Of a stretch of 64,000 bases of DNA, positions 58,426 through 64,000 are shown one piece after another. Below the pieces are notes generated by a model. That model was not told where the DNA came from. It did no database searches and was given only the letters and a program-made list of their open reading frames with translations. The translations under genes and the position numbers were made by a program. Each line of letters begins with the position of its first letter. The stretch's first letter is position 1. Source of the DNA: JAXDJH01 sp034663635 (GTDB lineage Bacteria; Actinomycetota; CADDZG01; WHSQ01); assembly GCA_034663635.1 (NCBI GenBank), contig JAXDJH010000013.1, forward strand, positions 62,001 through 126,000, given 5' to 3'.

Positions 58426-59192
58426 CCGACGATTTGTTCTCGATCGAGGGAAAGACGGCCGTCGTCACAGGAGGCTCGCGCGGGATCGGCTTGATGATCG
58501 CGCGTGGCTATGTCGACGCCGGAGCCAAGGTTTACATCTCCTCGAGGAACGCTGAGGTCTGCAACGAAGTCGCCGTCGAGCTATCCAAGAACGGCGAGTG
58601 CATCTCTGTGCCCGCCGATCTCGGCGGGACGGAGGGCGTCGACCACCTCGCCGCGGAACTAGGAGCCCGAGAGGACCACCTCGACATCCTCGTGAACAAC
58701 GCGGGCGCTGCATGGGGCGCTCCGATGGAGGAGTTCCCGGAAGCCGGCTGGGACAAGGTCATGAACCTCAACGTAAAGAGCGTCTTTTTCCTCACCGTGA
58801 AGCTGCTGCCGCTGCTGCGGAAGGCCGCGACTCAGGAGGACCCCGCTCGCGTCATCAATATCGGATCCGTCGACGGCTTGCGCGTTCCCGAGATGCTCAA
58901 CTACGCCTACTCGGCCAGCAAGGCCGCCGTGCACATGCTGACGCGCCACATGGCGCACCACCTCGTGAAGGAGAACATCACGATCAACGCGATCGCCCCG
59001 GGGCCGTTTCCCTCCAAGATGACGAAGTTCATCTTCGACATGGGCGAAGACGTGGTTGCGTCGACCGTCCCGATGGGCCGGGTCGGCCACCCCGACGATG
59101 TGGCAGGCACCGCGATCTACCTGGCGTCGAAAGCCGGCTCCTACCTAACCGGAACGATCATCCCGGTAGGCGGAGGAGTAGCTACGGCTTAA
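58422..59192 (+). CDS. short-chain dehydrogenase/reductase
   Basis: A 256-residue classical SDR: AVVTGGSRGIGLMIARGY binds the dinucleotide, LVNNAGAAWGAPMEEFP is the NNAG block, INIGSVDGLRV has the catalytic Ser, and YSASKAAVHMLTRHM the Tyr-x3-Lys pair. INAIAPGPFPSKM and YLTGTIIPVGGGVATA are the usual C-terminal motifs. It reduces or oxidises a hydroxyl/keto substrate and is translationally coupled to the thioesterase. Confidence 0.92.
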   Translation: MTDDLFSIEGKTAVVTGGSRGIGLMIARGYVDAGAKVYISSRNAEVCNEVAVELSKNGECISVPADLGGTEGVDHLAAELGAREDHLDILVNNAGAAWGAPMEEFPEAGWDKVMNLNVKSVFFLTVKLLPLLRKAATQEDPARVINIGSVDGLRVPEMLNYAYSASKAAVHMLTRHMAHHLVKENITINAIAPGPFPSKMTKFIFDMGEDVVASTVPMGRVGHPDDVAGTAIYLASKAGSYLTGTIIPVGGGVATA

Positions 59193-60385
59193 CTGGCGGA
59201 GACCTCAAGGGAGCTCAGCCCTCGCAGGGTGATCGTGTTGCGATAGGTCGGCTCGGTCGTCAGTTCGATTTTGTCGAATCGCTTGAGGAGTCCGTCGAAT
59301 GCGATCTGGGCCTCCAGGCGTGCGAGCGTCGCGCCCAGGCAGAAGTGGCCGCCGGCCGAGAACGCGAGGTGGTGGTTCTCGGTGCGACCGACATCGAGTT
59401 CTTCTGGGTGGTCGAAGACGTCCGGGTCGCGGTTCGCGGCCCCCAACAACACGACGGCCCGGCCTCCCTTCGAGATGGTTTTGCCTCCCACCTCGACCTC
59501 GCTCAGCGCGGTCCTGGCAGTCAGGTGCACGGGACTGTCGTAACGAAGCATCTCCTCTATCGCACTCCTCATCAGCTCGGGGTGCTCTCGCAGCCTCTCG
59601 ATCTGATCGGGATGCCGGAGCAGCGCGTAGAGGCCGTTGCCGATCAGGTTCATGGTCGTCTCGTGCCCGGCGACGAGAAGCAGGATGCAAGTGGCCCGCA
59701 GCTCGTCGGACGTAAGACGCTCGCCCTCTTCCTCCGCGTGGATCAGCGCGGTCAGCAGATCGTCACGTGGGTCCTTTCGCCGCTGTTCGATGAGGTCGAA
59801 GAAGTAGCCGGCGAGCATCAGCGCGGCCTCCCCCACCTTGTTCGCCGACTCGGGCGGAAGGATCGGGTCAAGGATCGGCGCAACGTCGGCGGCCCACTTA
59901 CGAAACTGGGGCAAGTCGCTTGATGGGATCCCGAGCATCCCGGCGATGACCGTCACCGGCAATGGGTACGCGAATCGCTCGATCATGTCGAAGGTTCCAT
60001 TCAACGGCTCGAGCAATTCATCGACCACTTCATGCACCCGAGACCTGAGCAGTTCGATGGAACGTGGCGTGAAGGCCTTGTTCACCAACGAGCGAAGACG
60101 GGTGTGGTCCGGCGGGTCCATGAACAACATCACGTTCTGGAGGCCGCGTTCGGAGGGCCCGACGTTCTCCATCATCGGCATGTCGTTGGGCTGCGCGTTC
60201 GCATGATCGACCGAGAAGCGCTCGTGGTCTCGCAGGATCGATACGGCGTCGGCGTGACGCAGAACGAACCACGCGCCTAAACCGGATTCAACGACGGGGT
60301 CTGACTCCCGAAGCTGCCGGTAGAGCGGATACGGATCGGCACGAAGCTCCGGAGAGAAGATCGTGAGGATCTGCGAAGGGTCCAC
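59189..60385 (-). CDS. cytochrome P450
   Basis: A 398-residue soluble P450. The heme-binding FSAGGHFCLGATLAR places the axial thiolate at Cys349, the I-helix LLVAGHETTMNL carries the oxygen-activating Thr pair (243-244), and ExxR is Glu278-x-x-Arg281. MDPPDHTRLRSLVNKAFTPR is typical of bacterial class I P450s. No ferredoxin or reductase gene is adjacent. The GTG start abuts the stop of the LLM-SCP2 gene, so they are co-translated. Confidence 0.93.
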   Translation of the reverse strand: MDPSQILTIFSPELRADPYPLYRQLRESDPVVESGLGAWFVLRHADAVSILRDHERFSVDHANAQPNDMPMMENVGPSERGLQNVMLFMDPPDHTRLRSLVNKAFTPRSIELLRSRVHEVVDELLEPLNGTFDMIERFAYPLPVTVIAGMLGIPSSDLPQFRKWAADVAPILDPILPPESANKVGEAALMLAGYFFDLIEQRRKDPRDDLLTALIHAEEEGERLTSDELRATCILLLVAGHETTMNLIGNGLYALLRHPDQIERLREHPELMRSAIEEMLRYDSPVHLTARTALSEVEVGGKTISKGGRAVVLLGAANRDPDVFDHPEELDVGRTENHHLAFSAGGHFCLGATLARLEAQIAFDGLLKRFDKIELTTEPTYRNTITLRGLSSLEVSAS

Positions 60386-62119
60386 CTAGTAAGGGTTGTC
60401 GTCCGCGCCGAACATGCGAGCCAGCCGTAACGCGAGTTCGCCATCCCCCATGATCTGCAAACGACCTTGCATCGCGAGCTTGGCGCCGTGCAGTTGACCT
60501 GCGGCAACCCGCACGAAATCGGGAAGCGTGGCGGCGAGCGTGAGGGCGGGAGCCTTGTCGTGCTCTCCCGGCAGAGCCTTCGCATTTTCGCCATCGATGA
60601 CCAGGGTCCAAGTGATCGTTTCGTCACCGTTCTTCAAGACATAGCGGATCGAGCCGGCGAACCCACGCGCCTCGGACGGACGGAACGACCCAGCCATACC
60701 TTCGAAGATCGGCGCAGTCGCCTGGGTGGTTCCGAACAGCTCGGCAACCTGCGAGTCATCGAGGCCTTTCACCATCTCGCCGAACATGGCTCTGGCGCCG
60801 TCGTCAACCGACTGCGCTTTCGGCTCCGGCGCGGAAGGGGCACCTTCGAACCGCACTGTGCGGGCCGGCGAGGACTCGCCCTTCGCAGTAACGACGTAGT
60901 CTGTCCCGACCTCCCGCGCGGGCTCTCGACGTTGAAGAGCTCGCTCGGTCGCCTCCGCAAGCCGGAGTCGCTTCGCCTCTTCGATCGCGTCGGCTTCTCC
61001 GGCGAAACGAGGCAGGACCTCCTGACAGAACAGCTCGATCGACTCGCAGACGTCTTCGTGCTCGTTCTTGCCGGACTGCGCGACGAAGATGACCTGATCG
61101 ACGCCGACGGCCTCGTAGCGCTTGACGAGGTCGGCTATCTGATCGGGTGTTCCGATAGCGCCGCGCATGGATCCGAGCCCGCCTTCGAACAGCCGAACGC
61201 CGATCCCCCCACCGGTCGATTGGACGATGTCGCGGGCGAAACCGGCTTCGGCCCGGTGCTCCTCGAACTCGTCCCAGATGTTCGTGTGCGCTGGATGGTG
61301 CTCGCCGAAGACGTAGTAGTGCGCTAGCGAATAGCCGAAGAAGTGGCCCCCGTCGATGCCGCGGGCGATCGCGGTGTCCTCGTCCTCGTGGCAGAACAGG
61401 GGAACGGTCACTGCGAAGTTCGGATTCACATTGAAGCCCGCCGGCACGCACTCGTCCGAGTTGATGATCTCGTAGTAGCCGTCGACCCACTCCTTGGCTG
61501 CCTCCGGCTCGACGAACGAGAACGAAAGAGCCCCGAGCCCGTTCTTTGCCGCCAGCAGGATCGTCTCGCGCTGGCTGCATGCCGCCCACAGAGGCGGGTG
61601 CGGCTTCTGCTTCGGCTTAGGCACGATGTTTCGTTGAGGGACCGAGATGAACTCGCCGTCGTAGCCCGCGAACGGCTCCTCGACGAACATGCGGGTGATC
61701 GCATCGAGAGCCTCTTGCCACTGGGCCCTCTTCTCGGACCGCTGGATGCCGAACCCGCCCAGTTCCATCTGCGAACTCGACTCCCCCGTCCCGAAGTCCA
61801 CTCGGCCCCCAGATAGAAGGTCGAGAGTCGCTATCCGCTCGGCGATTCGGACGGGATGGTTGAACGACGGCGGCAACTGCACGATGCCGTGGCCGAGCCG
61901 GATCCGTTTCGTCCGCTGGCTGGCTGCAGCGAGGAAAACCTCCGGCGCGCTCGAGTGCGAGTACTCCTCGAGGAAGTGGTGCTCTACCTCCCAGACGTAG
62001 TCCATGCCGAGCTGGTCGGCGAGCTCTATCTGGTCGAGAGCATTATTGAGCGTCTGCTCCTCGGCGTCATCGGCCCAGGGCCGCGGAAGCTGATGCTCGT
62101 AGAAAAGTCCAAACCGCAT
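60386..62119 (-). CDS. fusion of LLM-class flavin/F420 oxidoreductase and SCP2-like sterol-binding domain
   Basis: A 577-residue protein. Residues 1-385 are a complete bacterial luciferase-like monooxygenase: RFGLFYEHQLPRPW, DYVWEVEHHFLEEYSHSSAP, RIRLGHGIVQLPPSFNHPVR, DLLSGGRVDFGTGESSSQ and VDQVIFVAQSG. Residues 386-445 are a linker, and 465-572 match an SCP2 (sterol carrier protein 2) domain: ITWTLVIDGENAKALPG, ALTLAATLPDFVRVAAGQLH, GAKLAMQGRLQIMGDGELAL. The fusion suggests a hydrophobic acyl or steroid-like substrate handed to the oxidoreductase. The ATG follows AGGAGGCGTCG. It is the middle gene of an ACAD-LLM/SCP2-P450 operon. Confidence 0.88.
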   Translation of the reverse strand: MRFGLFYEHQLPRPWADDAEEQTLNNALDQIELADQLGMDYVWEVEHHFLEEYSHSSAPEVFLAAASQRTKRIRLGHGIVQLPPSFNHPVRIAERIATLDLLSGGRVDFGTGESSSQMELGGFGIQRSEKRAQWQEALDAITRMFVEEPFAGYDGEFISVPQRNIVPKPKQKPHPPLWAACSQRETILLAAKNGLGALSFSFVEPEAAKEWVDGYYEIINSDECVPAGFNVNPNFAVTVPLFCHEDEDTAIARGIDGGHFFGYSLAHYYVFGEHHPAHTNIWDEFEEHRAEAGFARDIVQSTGGGIGVRLFEGGLGSMRGAIGTPDQIADLVKRYEAVGVDQVIFVAQSGKNEHEDVCESIELFCQEVLPRFAGEADAIEEAKRLRLAEATERALQRREPAREVGTDYVVTAKGESSPARTVRFEGAPSAPEPKAQSVDDGARAMFGEMVKGLDDSQVAELFGTTQATAPIFEGMAGSFRPSEARGFAGSIRYVLKNGDETITWTLVIDGENAKALPGEHDKAPALTLAATLPDFVRVAAGQLHGAKLAMQGRLQIMGDGELALRLARMFGADDNPY

Positions 62120-62128
62120 CGACGCCTC

Positions 62129-63340
62129 CTAGGACTCCGGCTTCCAGCGGTGAAGCTCTTGGCGGGCGATCACCATCTTGTGGACCTCATCGGCGCCGTC
62201 GACGATGTGAAGCGTGCGCGCGTAGGCGTACATCGCTGCCAGCGGGAAGTCGTTCGATACTCCGGCCCCCCCGTGCACCTGGATCGCGCGGTCGATAACC
62301 CACGTCGCGAGCTCCGCCGCGGCGACCTTGATCGCCGAGATCTCGATCCGCGCCTGATCCTTGCCGACCGTGTCCATCATCCATGCGGCCTTCAGCGTCA
62401 ACAAACGAGCCTGCTCGATCCGCACCCGGGACTCGGCGATCCAGTCTCGGATGATCCCCTGCTTCGCAAGCGGGATGCCGAATGCGACACGCGATTGGGC
62501 CCGGATGCACATCAGCTCCAACGCGCGCTCAGCCATGCCGATCGCCCTCATGCAGTGATGGATCCGGCCCGGCCCTAGACGCGACTGCGCGATCAGAAAC
62601 CCGTGGCCCTCCTGACCGAGGAGATTCTCGGCAGGCACTCGGACGTCGGTGAATTCGATCTCGCAATGGCCATGGCCTGCGTCGAACCCGAAGACGGGGA
62701 GAGTTCGCAGCACGTTCACGCCCTCCGCGTCCATCGGGATCAGAACGAGGCTGTGTTGCATGTACTTATCAGCGTCTGGGTTGCTCTTTCCGAGGAACAG
62801 GTTGATCTTGCAGCGCGGATCGGCGGCGCCCGACGTCCACCACTTGCGTCCATTGATCACGTAGTCGGAACCGTCGCGTTCGATCGTGCTCTGTAGGTTC
62901 GTAGGGTCGGAACTCGCGACCATCGGCTCTGTCATCCCGAAGCACGAGCGGATCTCGGCCTCGAGCAACGGCTTCAACCAACGATCCTTCTGCTCCGGTG
63001 TTCCGAACTCCGCGAGGATCTCCATGTTTCCGGTGTCGGGGGCCGCGCAGTTGGTTGCCTCCGACGCGATGTGGCTGCGGCCCATGATCTCGGCGAGCGG
63101 CGCGTAGTCGAGGTTGTTCAGCCCAACTCCGTACTCCTCGTTGGGGAAGAACAGGTTCCACAGCCCGCGCTTGCGCGCTTCGGCCTGGAGCTCAGCCATG
63201 ATCGGCGGCTGCGCGTGGACATCGTCCTGGCTCATGAGCTGGTCCGCGTAGGGCTTCTCGTTCGGATAGATGTGCGAATCCATGAACTCGAGGAGCTTGG
63301 CTTGGAACTCCTTCGATCGAGCGCTGTGCTCGAAGTCCAT
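62129..63340 (-). CDS. acyl-CoA dehydrogenase family protein
   Basis: A 403-residue flavoenzyme. CFGMTEPMVASSDPTNLQST is the FAD/substrate-binding signature, RKWWTSGAADPRCKINLFLG the second block, HGHCEIEFTDVRVPAENLLG the middle strand, and QVHGGAGVSNDFPLAAMYAY the C-terminal FAD contact (usually QxxGGxG). It belongs to the branch with long-chain or bulky substrates; a catalytic Glu is not certain from reading. The start follows AGGAGGTCGAG. It is the first gene of the minus-strand operon that includes the LLM-SCP2 fusion and P450. Confidence 0.9.
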   Translation of the reverse strand: MDFEHSARSKEFQAKLLEFMDSHIYPNEKPYADQLMSQDDVHAQPPIMAELQAEARKRGLWNLFFPNEEYGVGLNNLDYAPLAEIMGRSHIASEATNCAAPDTGNMEILAEFGTPEQKDRWLKPLLEAEIRSCFGMTEPMVASSDPTNLQSTIERDGSDYVINGRKWWTSGAADPRCKINLFLGKSNPDADKYMQHSLVLIPMDAEGVNVLRTLPVFGFDAGHGHCEIEFTDVRVPAENLLGQEGHGFLIAQSRLGPGRIHHCMRAIGMAERALELMCIRAQSRVAFGIPLAKQGIIRDWIAESRVRIEQARLLTLKAAWMMDTVGKDQARIEISAIKVAAAELATWVIDRAIQVHGGAGVSNDFPLAAMYAYARTLHIVDGADEVHKMVIARQELHRWKPES

Positions 63341-63528
63341 CTCGACCTCCTGGGCTGACGGCTGCCGCGCACCCTAGCCGGGACCCGGAGGCCATCGGAG
63401 GTGGCAGACAGAACCTATTTGACCGGGTTTCGCCTGCTCTGTTACTAAAGGCAGGAACTGCCAGCGGGGACAAAGAAGTTTCCTCTCGGCGGGCATGCAG
63501 CGCTTAAGAAGCTGGGGGGCTTCTCTGG

Positions 63529-64000
63529 GTGTCGGATACGGCTGCGGCGCCATCTAGCCCGCAAGGCAGATGGGCGTTCCTCGGGCGAATGTCGGCCCTA
63601 CTGGGTCGCAATAAGAGCGCGCCCACCGTAGAAGAGCGCGAAGAAGTTACTCAGTCTCGAGCCCTCTCCCCCACGTCCTACAAGACGTTCTCGATCAAGT
63701 TGGCTCCATCACTGACGGCGATAGGCGGACTCCTCGCCGTGGCGGGCGGGCTCGGCTCGTGGGTGCGAGCAACGCAGTTGGTGTCCGAAGGACTTGCCGC
63801 GGAGGAGACCGCCACCTGGATGGGCCGAAGCTCCAGTTTCGGCATCGCCATCGCGATCCTGGGCGGAGCGGCAGCTGCCTCGTCTTTGATCTGGCTGACC
63901 CGCCGAACGCTTCTCAAGCTGCTCCCCCTTGTGACTTCGATCGCAGCCGTAGTCGTCGCCGTCATCCAGCTTCCAGCTATCGACCGGGTGGCGACGCGCT
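63529..64000 (+). CDS. membrane protein, 3' truncated by the window end
   Basis: The frame from GTG 63529 (VSDTAAAPSSPQGRWAFLGR) runs open to the end of the window, 157 codons. After a charged region with EEREEVTQSRALSPTSYKTF there are hydrophobic segments: LTAIGGLLAVAGGLGSWV, FGIAIAILGGAAAASSLIWL and LVTSIAAVVVAVIQLP, so it is an integral membrane protein of unknown family. ATG 63589 is an alternative start. A possible promoter (TTGACC at 63419, TACTAA at 63443, 18-base gap) lies in the 188-base gap upstream, which otherwise shows nothing recognisable. Confidence 0.6.
   Translation, partial: MSDTAAAPSSPQGRWAFLGRMSALLGRNKSAPTVEEREEVTQSRALSPTSYKTFSIKLAPSLTAIGGLLAVAGGLGSWVRATQLVSEGLAAEETATWMGRSSSFGIAIAILGGAAAASSLIWLTRRTLLKLLPLVTSIAAVVVAVIQLPAIDRVATR

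Overview
This is about 64 kb of high-GC, gene-dense chromosomal DNA, most likely from an uncultured member of the Actinomycetota. Pointers are luciferase-like (F420/flavin) oxidoreductases, a PucR-type regulator, a CGNR zinc-finger regulator, DUF6458- and DUF5679-type small proteins, an MmpL transporter with its TetR regulator, ThyX in place of ThyA, and GTG/TTG starts next to GGAGG-type ribosome sites. The class cannot be fixed by reading alone. No tRNA, rRNA, CRISPR array, insertion sequence, integrase or phage gene was seen, and composition looks even, so this reads as core chromosome. No gap between genes exceeds about 220 bases; the largest are 16586-16806 and 63341-63528.

Layout. 1-9.3 kb: the end of a PLP-dependent decarboxylase, a ferritin-like protein, then exported enzymes (phosphoesterase lipoprotein, alpha/beta hydrolase, peptidoglycan amidase, M14 carboxypeptidase) and a CGNR regulator divergent from a 60-residue protein. 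9.3-24 kb: a tiny secreted protein divergent from a PucR regulator, a secreted TIMP-like/propeller protein, a CocE/NonD hydrolase, an enolase-superfamily enzyme, a cupredoxin, a PBP4-type D,D-carboxypeptidase, a very large M14 carboxypeptidase, a DUF6081-like protein and a phytoene-desaturase-like flavoprotein. 24-34 kb: phosphatase, reductase, small membrane proteins, an orphan histidine kinase, an orphan Fe-S RecB-like nuclease, an ArsR/SRPBCC pair, an LLM oxidoreductase and secreted proteins. 34-41 kb: an MmpL-TetR operon with a clear candidate operator, then two tandem paralogous RTX-type calcium-binding repeat proteins. 41-49 kb: lgt, thyX, a YbjN-like protein and a histidine-degradation region (hutU, a HutF-like amidohydrolase, hutH). 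49-55 kb: an ECF-type sigma factor with a membrane partner, an SGNH hydrolase, a GYD protein, an MFS exporter, a propeller lipoprotein and an alcohol dehydrogenase. 55-63.4 kb: a lipid/acyl-CoA or sterol-like catabolic block (MaoC hydratase, methyltransferase, hotdog thioesterase, SDR, P450, LLM-SCP2 fusion, acyl-CoA dehydrogenase). The window ends inside a membrane protein gene.

How it fits together (inference): many exported hydrolases plus histidine ammonia-lyase and urocanase suggest scavenging of peptides and cell-wall debris, while the last block suggests oxidation of bulky hydrophobic acyl or steroid-like substrates. The most notable features are the LLM-SCP2 fusion between an acyl-CoA dehydrogenase and a P450, the tandem RTX paralogues, an operator-like inverted repeat spanning the MmpL promoter, three CTGAA-type repeats in exact 11-bp register before a secreted protein, a 43-codon reading frame overlapping a foldable element near 26.6 kb, and repeated 4-base tail-to-tail gene overlaps. 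No defence, secretion or biosynthetic system that is clearly new was recognised.
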